64,000 nucleotides of DNA from Toxonevra muliebris (GCA_963691655.1 OY829330.1:18656182-18720181); one strand, 5' to 3'. Positions 33,246 through 44,383 are shown, numbered from the stretch's first letter. Notes: generated by a model not told the origin, from the letters alone. A program made the numbers and translations.

Positions 33246-34600
33246 GTATGGCTCCTAAAAAAGTTCGCGATGTTCATTTGAATCCGACGCGCGAAAGTTT
33301 AATAAATTCATTAGAGCGCGCTAACACTATTGTTTCAAGAAATGAGCCCCCAATGACGATCGCGGAATTGGAAACGCGCTTAAGCCTAGTAGAGTCTAGT
33401 TTTGTAAAACTGAGCGAGATTCAATCTGAATTAGAGCAGTTTTATCTAAAATTATTGAATCGATAAGTCAAATAAACCTCCATCAGCCTATAACTCGCTC
33501 CCCACCACAAGCTCATTTCGTACCTCATAATTCTAGCATGATTCCACCGCGTCAGACCAATTTGCCCAAAACTTCCTTTCTTTTCTGGGAAATATACTGA
33601 TTGGACAAATTGGTTCAATACATTTACATCACTGTCGAACTAGATGATTTGGCCAAATTCATGCACTTTCGTTTGAGTTTAGGCGCTATGCCCTTGAAGG
33701 TCATATAATCACTGGAGGTAAATTCTTATAATTATGTTCACGCTCTTGAATTGTTAAAAGCTCGCTTCGACAATAGAGCAATTATTTTTCAATCGCATGT
33801 ACGCGAACTTTTCTCATTTCGTACCTCATAATTCTAGCATGATTCCACCGCGTCAGACCAATTTGCCCAAAACTTCCTTTCTTTTCTGGGAAATATACTG
33901 ATTGGACAAATTGGTTCAATACATTTACATCACTGTCGAACTAGATGATTTGGCCAAATTCATGCACTTTCGTTTGAGTTTAGGCGCTATGCCCTTGAAG
34001 GTCATATAATCACTGGAGGTAAATTCTTATAATTATGTTCACGCTCTTGAATTGTTAAAAGCTCGCTTCGACAATAGAGCAATTATTTTTCAATCGCATG
34101 TACGCGAACTTTTCGATTTACCCCAAGTTTCGCGCACGTGCCCAAAAAGTCTACGAAACATTGTTTGTGGACTCTGTTAATTTGCATTTAAGGTCACTTC
34201 AATCGCTCGGAAGTGCAGCAGAATTAACCGAAGTCATGTTGTTTAATTTATTGCGTGAAAAATTGGATGAAGATACATTACATAAGTGGGATGATAATAT
34301 TCCTTCTTGGAAACTGCTTTCTAAGTTTGTTTCGAATAGATGTACTATTTTAGAAAGTCGTGACATCAATATCAAAAGCCAGACAAGCCCGTTTAAATCT
34401 CGAAGGTCACAATCAGCGGCATCGCAAGACTCAAAAGCAAAAAACAAATTAGCTAACGGTATCATGGTTACGAATAACAAATTCAACTATAGGTGCCCAA
34501 GCTGTAATGGCGTACACCCGTAGCTGAGTGTTCTTTGTTTTTGCAACTTAAGCCAGCACAACGTTATTTTGAAGAGAGCGTCATCGAAAAAGCCGAAGAG
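33246..34600 (+). pseudogene. BEL/Pao gag (DUF1759-type), broken and internally duplicated
   Basis: An ATG at 33246 (MAPKKVRDVHLNPTRES...) gives 73 codons with a heptad-like stretch (IAELETRLSLVESSF). The rest of Gag follows in several frames. In 34090-34523 it reads DSVNLHLRSLQSLGSAAEL, LFNLLREKLDEDTLHKWDD, FVSNRCTILES, ending in the start of a zinc finger (CPSCNGVHP), which after one frameshift continues AECSLFLQLKPAQRYFEES. These are the usual DUF1759 Gag and zinc-knuckle motifs of BEL/Pao elements. A 310 bp exact tandem duplication (33502-34121) lies in the middle. The element stops near 34620-34690 where a LINE is joined. No protease or polymerase of this copy was found. Confidence 0.75.
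33502..34121 (+). repeat. Perfect 310 bp tandem duplication inside gag
   Basis: Unit CTCATTTCGTACCTCATAAT ... TACGCGAACTTTT occurs twice head to tail (33502-33811, 33812-34121). I see no difference between the units, in contrast to the decay around them. Confidence 0.85.
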
Positions 34601-35009
34601 AGTTCCCACTGGTAGACGGGTCTACGTTCTCGGAACGACTCGAGACACATCTCGACCAAGGACTGCCTACCTCAGCAAAACAGCAAAATAATTTTTTTTA
34701 GAGCTAAACTGAACACCTTTCTTTCAATTAAAACACTTTGGGGTAATTTTAAAAAAAATGGTGTACGTAGTAATGATACACCACAATGTGATATTGAACC
34801 TGACTCATTAAATGACTATTCTGCTACAAGTACTTCTCATAGTAATAATATTATTCCTTATACCTCTAATGTAATAAGTTTTTTATCATCGTTCGAATTT
34901 TCTTCTGTTGATATCAATGACGTTCTTAGATGTTCCAAGAATATTAAATCTAACGCTGTTGGTTCTGATGGTATTCCAATAAAGTTCATTGATTTTCCTA
35001 AATTAAAAG

Positions 35010-36430
35010 ACAAATATCAGACTCACTATCGACCAAAACCCAGACCTAAACCAAAAACTAGTGCAAAAATTTTACCAAATACAGGTAAAAATTAAAAGAT
35101 AACTGGAACAAAACTGAGACCAAATTTCAAACTAAAATCGGAAAGAAATTTAGGCGGAATTTCGACCAAATTTCAAACTAAAATTCATACACTTTTTTCA
35201 GATAGAAGTTCAAACCAAGAAAAAAAACCAAATTCAGATCAAAAATCTAGATCAAAATGTGACCAAATTCAAATCAAAATCTTGATTATGATTTTTCGGA
35301 TGGATTTATACTGTTAAATGATCTATTTTCAGAAAACAATTTGAAAGAAATTTTAGTTTCCTTTGTGAAAAAATTTTGATGAAACAATTTGATACAACTT
35401 CATTTTCTGAGTCATTTTTGGTCAAACAAAAACCCGAAAAAAAATTAAATTAAGATAACAGTTGATTTGGATAGTACTTTTAGCGAGCTTTTAAAATATA
35501 TATTTATATCACTCTTAGCACCGATATCACTATTATTATCGGCCTGGTGGTGAGTTTACGATCTCACAACTCCTTAACAAAGCACTTAATTTTTATGAAA
35601 AATTAAATACGTTCTTTAAGCCTGTTATACATTACTTAAAATGTAAATACATTTTAATTTGACCAAAAAACCAATACATTTTAAATTTCAACGAGATCCG
35701 TACACGCTTTCAGGTACCGGGCAACAACCGGTTAAAAAAAAGTAATGTTCAAACCACGAATCGGAATCGGAATTAAATTCAGATCGGATAAAACTCAGAC
35801 TAAAAACCTAAAATTCAGACCAAATCAAAACCAAAATCAGTTTTAAAATTCATTCCAAAACTCAAAAAAATTTAGGCTACTACTCAGACTAATAGTTAGA
35901 CAAAACTTTAGGCCAAAAGGACACCAAATACCGAACGAAAGTAACCCTAAATTCAGACCAAAAATTAGTGGGAATATCTGATGAATATTTACAGAAAAAA
36001 ATTTTAACTTAAATTAAACAAAAACTAGACAAACATTCAAGACGAATTCAGACCAAATTTTAAAACAAAATTCAGACCGATTTCGAACCGAAATTCAAAT
36101 CAAAATAGTATCAAAATTAAGCCAATTCAGACGAAAATATTAAGCACAACTCAAAAAGACGCAAAATACAAATTAAAATCAAAAACCAAACCAACCAGAA
36201 ATCAGATCAAACGCTGGTCTGCAAACGCTGGAAAGCAAATCAAAATTTAGACCAAACATGGATCAAAACTCAAACAAAATTCAGATTAAAATTCAAACTA
36301 AAATAAAATTCTGACTTACAATCAAACCACAATTCAGATCAAAAACGGGCGAAAACGGAAAAGTTAAACCAATTTCAGACTAAAATTCAGTACAAAATTC
36401 AATCCAAAAACTAGACCATTATAAAGCTTT
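35010..36430 (+). repeat. Degenerate A-rich array with AAATTCAGACCAAA motif
   Basis: Variants of AAATTCAGACCAAAA occur dozens of times (for example at about 35235, 35770, 35815, 35955, 36045, 36070, 36320, 36380), with spacing of roughly 12-16 bp between half-motifs. The plus strand is extremely A-rich and T-poor. A non-repetitive piece of about 450 bp (35290-35750) interrupts it. Origin unknown: possibly a diverged minisatellite. Confidence 0.6.
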
Positions 36431-36699
36431 CTAATAGTAAAACATTTATAAGTTGGCGTTGAAATTGTAGATTTAATATAGTCTGAATGTATTTAATAAC
36501 CAGTTGCACAGAAAACGTGCACGCCCAGCATGGCGGCTAATCAGAATTGATTCAAATATAAGACCCAATTTTAATATTTATATTAAATTGTTATTATTAA
36601 AAGTTTTTCGTTGGTTGAAAGTATATACTATTCACTGCTGATGTCTTTTTTTTTGGAAAAATCGAAATATTTTTGATTTCTCAAAAATTACTGTTAACT

Positions 36700-36775
36700 A
36701 TAAGATTGTCGGGTTCTTGGGCAGGGGGGCTTCAGCCCCTATATCCCCCTCACCTGGATACGCTAATGAGCGCTT
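36700..36775. repeat. Possible DNA-transposon terminus
   Basis: GGGGGGCTTCAGCCCCTATA...CCCCCTCACCTGGATACGC is G/C-run-rich and ends like hAT-type termini seen elsewhere here. It lies at the junction where the LINE frame resumes. No opposite end was found. Confidence 0.3.
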
Positions 36776-38098
36776 CAAAGAGAGACTTCAAAGAGTTAAG
36801 GTTAATTCGTAATGGTTTGCTGTTTAATCCATCTAAATAATATGTCTTACCGGTTTCGAAATCTACAATTGATATTCAAAGTATTCCTCCTCTTTTCATT
36901 GGCAAATCACCATTGAAGTTCGTCAATAAAATTAAAAGCGTAGGATTTATAATTAATTCACGGTTATCTTGTAGTGATCATATAAATAGTGTTGTTAGTA
37001 AAATCTTCTTTACTTTACGAAGTTTAAGAATATCAGCTGCATATACCCCTTTGGAAACTAGACGTAGATTTGTTATGGTTCTGGTTCTACCTTTTATAAC
37101 ATATGCTGAACAGGTCTACTAATAGCAAATTAGACACCATATCACTTCACAAACTAGAAATTGCCTTTAGTGATGCCACTCGATATGTTTATGGCTTGCG
37201 TAAATTTGACCATCTAGATAGTTTCAGAAACAGCATTTTAGGAATCAATATAAATAACTATCTTAAAGCAAGAAATTGCGTTTTTCTGCATAAGTTACTG
37301 CAAACGAGGACACCTCGTTACCTATTTGAAAAGTTGCAATTTTGTCAATCAAGCAGAATTCAAAATCTAGTTGTACCCAAACTTAATTTCCTTAATTCTA
37401 GCAGGTTATTCTTTGTTAGCACCATTCGCACCTGGAATTCTTTGTCATCGTCAATCAAATGAACTGACAGCAGAACCAGATTTAGACATTTAGTTTTTGA
37501 CTACCTCAACAAATAATTACCAATTTCTTTCTTATTTGTTATCATAAGTTACTCACTTCTGTTTTTTACCATTAATACATTTTATAACTTTCCCGTTTTT
37601 CTTACTTACTCTTACTTTTAGAATTAAGTTATGTACTATGTTAATTTTTTAATCTGAAATACTAAATCTTTGAACATAAAAAGAAAAATTTTCTTATTGT
37701 ACTAATGTTATATCCAATAAATCAAATCAAATCAAACTTGAGAAAGTGGGTTATTGACCTGATATAAAGACGATGACAGGGCATTGGCATTTTCTACGTC
37801 CATACTTTGGATTGAACCGGCAGATCACATACCAGACGTGCTAGTTCTGCGTAAATTACAAATTTGTTGGAAGTAAAAAGCTTTTTCTTTTTATCAGACT
37901 TTTATGTCTTTGGTGACCCCTAGTGAAATCTTTTGACAAATATTTTTGTGGAATATTTTAATCTTTAAATGTCTCTTTTGAAAGAACTTTTCAGGTTTTC
38001 ATCAAAAACGGGGTAAAATTTTCCCGTAAAAAAGGAACTAAAGAATTAACATGTTCTACAGAAATGACCCTCGTAAAATTCTACTATACAACTTCGCC

Positions 38099-39311
38099 TA
38101 AAGCGCGGTACACGCCAAATTGGCACGCTTTGTTGTGGTCACCACGTCGCCCCTAGTCATAAGATTTACTGGGATTTGTTTACAATACAGTTACCGTTAG
38201 TTGATAATTTTTCATATTAATTGATCGCAAGTTGGTGATTGTGTGCACAATGGAAGCTGCAAATAGAAAACTCATTGTGAACAAATTTATTGAAAATCCG
38301 TCGTGGTCTGCGAAAGATTGCGAAAGTGTTAAATATCTCCAAAAGAACGGTATGTAGAGTTATAAAACTATATAAAGAAACTCTTAGTGTTGAAAGAGCT
38401 AAAAAAGTTGTGCACAAAACGGGAGCCACCAACTTAAAATTAAAGGCAAAGATCTTGAGGTCCATCAAAAGCAATCCCGGACTATCGGATAGCGATCGTG
38501 CCAAAAAATTCAGTACCAGCAAAAGTACCTCTAGACGAATACGCATAAAAGCTGGGCTAAAGTACTATAATAATGTTTTGACCAAATTCAAATTATTGTG
38601 GATGACGAATCATACGTAAAATTTGATCTTAAACAGCTTCCAGGTCAAAAATTTTATATGGCAACGAATCGTGGTAATGTACTCTCAAAATTCAAGCACG
38701 TAAAAATGGATAAATCTGCAAAGAAAGCAATGGTGTGGCAGGCTATTTGCAGCTATGGTCTCAAATCCAGGGCATTTGTGACATCCTTTTCTATGACGTC
38801 TGATATTAACATCAAAGAGTGCCTTTCGAAACGACTATTGCCATTTGTTCGTCACCACCATTCGCCAGTGAAGTTTTGGCCTGATTTAGCCAGTTGCCAC
38901 TACTCTAAGAAAACAATGGATTGGTATCAGACAAATAAAGTAGATGTAGTGCCCAAATATATGAATCTACCCAATTGCCCCCAGCTACGACCGATCGAAA
39001 AATACTGGGCTATTACAAAATATAAGTTGAAGAAAAATGTAGGTATTGTCAAAAATGTGAATTCAATGTTACTAAAATGGAACCTAATATCCGCAAAAGT
39101 ATCCAGAGCGGATGTTCAAAGGTTGATGGGGTCCATTAAAAGGAATACCCGGAACTTTTTGCACAACAAAGAAATTTAAATCTTTTAATATAATAGTATT
39201 AAAACACAATATTAAACTTATCATTTAATGCATTATTTGTTATTCTGAGTGTTCTGGTTAAAAAGATACAGCAACCTTCCTACGTGCAAATTTTGCGTGA
39301 ACCGCGCTTTA
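38099..39311 (+). mobile_element. Tc1/mariner element of DD37E type
   Basis: Terminal inverted repeats TAAAGCGCGGTACACGC (left) and, inverted, TAAAGCGCGGTTCACGC (right). A TA follows the right end. It is inserted in repeat R copy 2; the uninterrupted R copies show the empty site. One transposase gene inside, broken. Confidence 0.85.
38251..39179 (+). pseudogene. Tc1/mariner transposase (DD37E), frameshifted
   Basis: Starts MEAANRKLIVNKFIENPSWS at 38251, shifts frame near 38310, then shows an HTH (KIAKVLNISKRTVCRVIKLY) and a second helix-turn-helix region (KSTSRRIRIKAGL). About 20 residues are missing near 38580 and the frame shifts again. The catalytic half follows: VDDESYVKFDLKQLPGQKF (first D), FWPDLASCHYSKKTMDW (second D) and CPQLRPIEKYW (E), with 37 residues between the second D and E, i.e. 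DD37E. It ends TRNFLHNKEI at 39179. This resembles Tc3-like transposases common in insects. Inactive because of the frameshifts. Confidence 0.8.
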
Positions 39312-39585
39312 TAAGATTTTTCTCAGAAATCGACTTGTAACACTTTTTGTACTTAGTATTCAGCTCCCTTCGACCAAAATAAGAAAACTTTGACCCAGGG
39401 TAAAAAAAAAACTAAGACGTGCTGGACTATAAGTTTATTTTACAAAAATGGTCTATACAACATACCCTTTCAGGATTATGGGGTGGCTACTCTGTTGCAA
39501 AAATGCTGTTGGACTGTATTATTATAAAATAAATTAGGAATAAATAAAAATCTCACAAATAGATCGCACTTTGTGACTGGAAGTA

Positions 39586-40465
39586 GGGTAAAGTGGGGCA
39601 TACCGAGGAACATTTAACTTTGCCATTTTCAGCGTGACCACGCCTTAAAAGCCACAAAGTTAAAATGCAGAAAAAAGCTTAATTTGATTTAAAGAAACTT
39701 TATGAACTTTGAAGGTTCTACTTTAACTCTTCGTGGATTAATACGTGTTTTTGTTTTGCTGATGTAATTTTCGATAACTAGTATGCAAGCATTTTAAGAA
39801 TTAATTGTAACAAAAAATGATTAACAAAATTTGTTAGCACTATTAACAAAATAAAAGTGCGTTTTGTGAAAGATAAATTGAAAAAGAAGAAAAAAATCAT
39901 CAAGAGCATTTGGGGCACAATTGACTTTTACCAAAGGGGCACATTTAACAAATACCAAATGTCCCTCATATTGCAGATTTACAATGTATTAACAATACAT
40001 TTGTTATATTTTCTGTTTATACATTTTTAAAGATATGGTACGTAGCTACATAAAGAAAACAAATCAAAGCGAAATTGATGAAGTGAAAGTAAAGAGAGCT
40101 ATTTGAGATATTAGAAATAAACATGAAACTGCGACATCAGCTTCCGAAAAATATGCGGTAAAAAGGACAACACTTAAGGTCCTTCAATAACCCAAACCAC
40201 GTTTTTCCTGTGGTATGATATTGTCAATCGACATCCTTGCGCGAAATTTCAGTACTGTACCATAAATGGCTCTAGATATTTACTCAAAAAAGCATATAGT
40301 TTGTAAGGAAGGTGCCACAACCACTTGTAATTTTGAACTCAGACTATGCCTATCTCATGACCAGAGACGTAATGCATCATTATGAAATTCTAAATGAAAA
40401 TTTTGCTAAATAAAGAGCAAATAATAATAATAATAATAATAGTCAAAACAGAAAAATAAAATAAT
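39586..40465 (+). mobile_element. pogo/Tigger-like element A, truncated
   Basis: Begins at TA with GGGTAAAGTGGGGCATACC; its first ~870 bp match, inverted, 41980-42851 of element B. It contains an HTH start, MVRSYIKKTNQSEIDEVKVK, at 40035, then a stop, then KHETATSASEKYAVKRTTLK: the CENP-B-type N-terminal HTH of pogo transposases. It ends in (AAT)n near 40420-40440 where repeat R copy 3 begins; no right terminus is present. Confidence 0.65.
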
Positions 40466-40995
40466 AAACGGTCCAACAGCATTTTTGCCACCCTATAATC
40501 CTGAAAGGGTATGTTGTATAAACCATTTTTGTAAAACAAACTTATAGGCCAGCACGTCTCATTTTTCTTTACAGAGTGTCAAAGTTTTCTTATTTTGGTC
40601 AAAGAGAGCTGAATACTATAACACTTTGCACACTAAGTGCAAAAAGTGTTATAAATTGATGCCTGAGAATAATCTTATCGGCGAAGTTGTATGGTAGAAT
40701 TTTACGAGAGTCATTTCTGCAGAACATTTTAAACCTTTAGTTCCTCTTTTTATGGGCCAATCTTTTGAAGAAAACCTGAAAAGTCCTTTCAAAAGGGACA
40801 TTTAAAGATTAAAATATTCCAAAAAAATATTTGCCGAAAAATTTCACTAGGGGTCACCAAAGACATAAAAGTCATATATATAACGGTTAACGGTTATTAA
40901 AAGGAAATAGCCCCCTACCCACAGAAATAAAATATACTATAATGTGAGTTCTACTTTATGATTAATTTAAATAACTGTAACATTAATTTACATAC
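40466..40995 (+). repeat. 450 bp repeat R, copy 3
   Basis: Matches 31965-32460 in the same orientation, with an extra piece (TATAAACCATTTTTGTAAAA...) near 40515-40560 also present in copy 2. It begins exactly where pogo-like element A breaks off. Confidence 0.7.
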
Positions 40996-41585
40996 AAAAA
41001 AGCGAACGTCACAAAAACGAATTGGCGGAGAACTGCCAGTACGAGCAAATTTGTACTTTTCTCCTGTGCAAAGCCATAAATTTCCATATATTGTTGAATC
41101 TAAATTGGGACTAAGGAAATTCTCACAAAATTGTAAAAAAATCGTTAAATGTGGTTTCACCAAATTCCTACAATTGTGAATTCGGACTTGTAAATCACAA
41201 GTACTTGTAATGACAAATTTGTCAATATTTGTTTCACCAAACAAGATATGAAATTTGTAGAAATGTAGCTACTTTGTAGTTTTTGATATGATGATCTTTA
41301 CTCGGGCCTGAAGGAAAATTTATAGTGGAGTGAATTGATAAAAATTAAAACAAAATGTCACTTCGGTGTTGTGTGAGATTTCATAGTATGTGTGAGTTTA
41401 TATCATAAGTATGTTTTAGTTGTCTCATTTACACTTACATCATTGAAAAACAAAACTCCAAAATAGTGACTGCCAAAATTTATGACGCTATAGCCAAGAT
41501 GTCTAGCGCTTTTTTTTACTTTTTTTACTACCATTTCTACTACTTTTTTATAACAATTTCTTATAGTATTTTCTATTCCTTGTAC
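40996..41585. other. Stretch without gene; CTACTTTTT-type low complexity
   Basis: From about 41505 to 41585 the sequence is built of TTTTACT/CTACTTTTT variants, and the same continues after 42853, so element B inserted into it. Confidence 0.5.
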
Positions 41586-41587
41586 TA

Positions 41588-42851
41588 GGGTAAAGTGGGG
41601 TACTTTTGACATTTAATTTTCAAAGGCCTGTAATTCCGAAAATTATTGATAGATTTTAAAAGATGTAACTGTTTTTAGGACATTGATTTTTCTGGATCAA
41701 ACCTCGAAAAAACTTTACTTTTAAAACAACTGAATCACTATTTTCTTTTGTACTTTTTCTAAAAAACCCATTTTGTCAAAAGTGCCCCAGGCACATTTGA
41801 CTTTACAAGGGGCACATTTGACAAAGGTCACTTTGTCATACGTCTATATATAACTATAAAAATTAAGATATATGTGTATATCTCGAAATAATAGTGAAAC
41901 CTCAGCAGAAATTGCCACAAATTTGTACAATGATACATTATTATTTTATTACTATTATTTTATTTTTCTATTTTGACTATTATTATTATTATTTGCCCTT
42001 TATTTATTAAAATTTTCATTTGCAATTTCATAATGATGTATTATGTCTCTGGTTATAAGATAGGCATTGTCTGAGTTCAAAATTATAAGTGGGTGTGGTA
42101 CCTGCCATACAAACTTTCTGTTTTGGTATATATCTAGAACCATTTAGGGTACAGTACTGAAATTTGGCGCAAGGATGTCGATTGACAATGTCATACTACA
42201 GGTAAAGCATGGATGGAATCGGAAAAGGGGTGCAACTCCAAAATTTATTATGAAAGTCTTTAAATGTTGTCTTATTTACCCCATATTTTTCGGAGGCTGA
42301 TGTCACCGTTTCATGCTTATTTCTTCATTTTCGCATCGATTTGTCTTTTTAGCTACGTACCATATCTTAAAAAATGTATAAACAGAAAATATAACAATTG
42401 TATTGTAAATACGTAAATTTGCCATATAGGGAACAATTGATATATGTTAAATGTGCCCCCTTGGTAAAAGTCAAATGTATTTCAAAAGCTCTTAATAATT
42501 TGTTTTTTCTTTTTCAATTTATCTTGTTTTATTTTCAAAAAACTCACTTTTATTTTGTTAACATTAAAGAGCAGTGCTAACAAATTTTGTTACTCTTTTT
42601 TAAAAAACAGTTACGATTAATTCACAAAACGCTTACATACTGGTTGTCGAAAATTACATCAGCGTTAGCAAATTCACAAAAATATGTTTTAATCCAAAAA
42701 GAGTTAAAGTAGAATCTTCAAAGTTCATAACGTTTCTTTAAATCAAATTCAGCTTTTTTCTGCATTTCAACTTTTTGGCTTTTAGGGCATGGTCATACTG
42801 AAAATGGCAAAGTCAAATGTGCCTCGGTGTCAAATGTACCCCACTTTACCC
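41588..42851 (-). mobile_element. pogo/Tigger-like element B, both ends present
   Basis: GGGTAAAGTGGGGTACTTTTG at the left and, inverted, GGGTAAAGTGGGGTACATTTG at the right, with TA at 41586-41587 and 42852-42853. Length 1264 bp. On the minus strand around 42350-42215 a decayed HTH (MVRS ... NKHETVTSASEKYGVNKTT) matches element A. The DDE domain is missing, so it is a non-autonomous derivative. Confidence 0.8.
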
Positions 42852-42853
42852 TA

Positions 42854-43698
42854 CTATTATTTCTTCTACTTTTTTCTATAATTTTCTCTTACTTTTTACA
42901 TTCCTTTTTCTACTATTATTTCTACTACTTTATGAAATATTTTTCAAACATTAATAAACATATCTTACAAATTTTAAAATGATTTTTTTTCTTTATATAT
43001 AAAAAAAACTTTTAAAAAAATAAAGATGTCTTACAAATTTTAAAATGATTTTATTTTTCTTTATACATAAAAAAACTTTTAAAAAAATTAATTTTGAAAA
43101 TTTTTAGGTGGAAAGACCCCTTTATTAAAGAAGCCGCTAAAATTTTATTTTGTTTGCTCATCTGTATTATTAGACAAATCAGTGTCTCAAATTTGTGAAA
43201 AAAATTTGTTATTACAAGTCATACAAAAATTTGGAGAAACGTCATTTTTTTACACTTCTAATCATAAGTGCTCTCATACAATTTTTGTTGCCTCTAATTA
43301 CAAATTTGTGAGCTGTAACTTATGAAACGAAAAATGGTTTTACACATTTGTTTGCATGAATTTGTAATTGTAAATTGTATTTGATGAAATAAGACACTGG
43401 TATAATGGTTTTAAATCATAAACTCATATAAATCATATAAATTTTGACAACTCAAATTTTAAAATTAAAAACACGGGTTGGACCTCTATATCCCAAAGGC
43501 TACAGCGCCTCTGGCGGCAAAAATTTAAATTCTGGGGAGGATAAAAATTTTATTTTTTCTTAGAGATTTAGATTCACCTAGTACAAATATTGTTCATCCA
43601 GCAGTTTTTTTTTCGGGTCGAAAGGTTTAAGCATTTGTTTTTTACTTGACTTTATATTTTTTATAGAAGTTTTTGCGCATAATTTAAAATTGACGATG
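42854..43698. other. Stretch without gene
   Basis: Low-complexity CTACT-rich start, then two tandem ~65 bp pieces (CTTACAAATTTTAAAATGAT at about 42966 and 43029). Several ACAAATTTGT motifs lie between 43180 and 43390, also found at 41150-41270. Nothing else is supported. Confidence 0.4.
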
Positions 43699-43709
43699 AT
43701 TTAGAGTTA

Positions 43710-43963
43710 GGTTGAGTTGTAGTGCCTGTCTAGGGGACACACTTAGGCCTGAATGGCCCATTTAGATACCACATGGTTGGACCTACAGTTTAACGGCGGT
43801 GAGGTGGGAATTTGTTATCGCTTGGTGTTTTGCAATTGCCTACCAAGAGGTGTACTTATAGGTTACGAGAATTAACCACCAGACCAAGATAGCAATCGAA
43901 CTCGCAGCCTCACGGTTGAGAATCTAGTGCACTACCCTACCCACTAGATTATCGAGTTTGACA
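43710..43963 (-). repeat. tRNA-derived SINE, copy 2 (older, diverged)
   Basis: Same family as 49265-49571 but more diverged, with an internal deletion in the body and a damaged B box (AGTTCGATTGC). Flanked by an 11 bp direct repeat ATTTAGAGTTA at 43699-43709 and 43964-43974, which marks it as an independent target-primed insertion. It lies about 270 bp downstream of the host exon 1 donor. Confidence 0.8.
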
Positions 43964-44235
43964 ATTTAGAGTTATAATGTAATATTTTTTTGATACGATA
44001 TAATATTTCATGAAAAACTTATGCCTTGTCTTTAAATTAATAATAAATAAGCACTTACTTTCTTTTGTCCAATTTCATATAAATTTTGACAAGTTTAAAC
44101 ACTTTACGAGTTTATATGGACTCCATTTAATGTACTTCTTTATTAATAAATTACTGTCTTCCACAAATTTGGACACCCGTTACACAAATCTTTAATAATG
44201 TATGCAATCATATATTTGCTTTAAAATTTACTTAC

Positions 44236-44383
44236 CATGATCATAAACCATATTGAAAGGGTTTGGAGCAGCCGCGGCAGCAGGTTCAATAGATACTACC
44301 AAAGCATTGACATGTTGTGAAATTAATATCTTAACTACAGTTATCGATAGTAAAAATGACAATTTTAAGTAATTGATTTTCAT
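44236..44383 (-). CDS. Host gene, first coding exon with signal peptide
   Basis: Read on the minus strand, an ATG at 44383-44381 opens 49 codons plus one base, ending at a consensus donor (G|GTAAGT at 44235 downward). The peptide starts MKINYLKLSF, continues with a hydrophobic stretch (about residues 6-22) and has a likely signal-peptidase site near HVNA-L (about residue 27), so the product is probably secreted. After it come a run of five Ala and PNPFNMVYDH. The exon ends in phase 1, which matches the acceptor of the exon at 2542-2662; the joining codon would be GAT (Asp). I do not recognise the protein family; a small secreted ligand, neuropeptide precursor or matrix protein would all fit. 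It was too short to stand out as an ORF. The splice site and signal sequence are seen directly; exon pairing is inferred. Confidence 0.7.

Larger units (their letters stand above)
34690..37735 (+). mobile_element. Second non-LTR retrotransposon, split and 5'-truncated
   Basis: The N-terminal RT region is at 34690-34990 (KLNTFLSIKTLWGNF ... VGSDGIPIKFID). The C-terminal RT region is at 36800-37462 (NGLLFNPSK, IPPLFIGKS, then KSVGFIINSRLSCSDHINSV and YVYGLRKFDHLDSF ... SSRLFFVSTIRTWNSL). One frameshift lies near 37110. The 3' end carries the short tandem AAATCAAATCAAATCAAA (37718-37735) instead of poly-A. The RT core including the x-DD box is missing between the halves and an A-rich array (about 35000-36430) sits there instead. 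Jockey/I-type by motif order; the clade is not certain. Confidence 0.7.
37880..39525 (-). repeat. 450 bp repeat R, copy 2 (inverted, split by a Tc1-like element)
   Basis: 37890-38098 and 39312-39525 together match the inverse of 31978-32330, with the break exactly at a TA in ...CTTATCGGCGAAG.... The left flank lacks four bases (GATA) present in the uninterrupted copies. Confidence 0.75.
2663..44235 (-). other. Inferred 41.6 kb intron of the host gene
   Basis: Bounded by a GTAAGT donor at its high-coordinate end and a pyrimidine-rich TTTTCAG acceptor at its low end, with matching phase 1 exons on either side. It holds most of the transposable elements described here. An unrecognised small exon inside cannot be excluded, but none is needed to keep the frame. 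Confidence 0.6.

Noticed and set aside
36700..36775. Right end of a complete transposon filling 35000-36765
   Set aside because: No inverted counterpart at the left junction was found, and LINE sequence is missing rather than merely interrupted.
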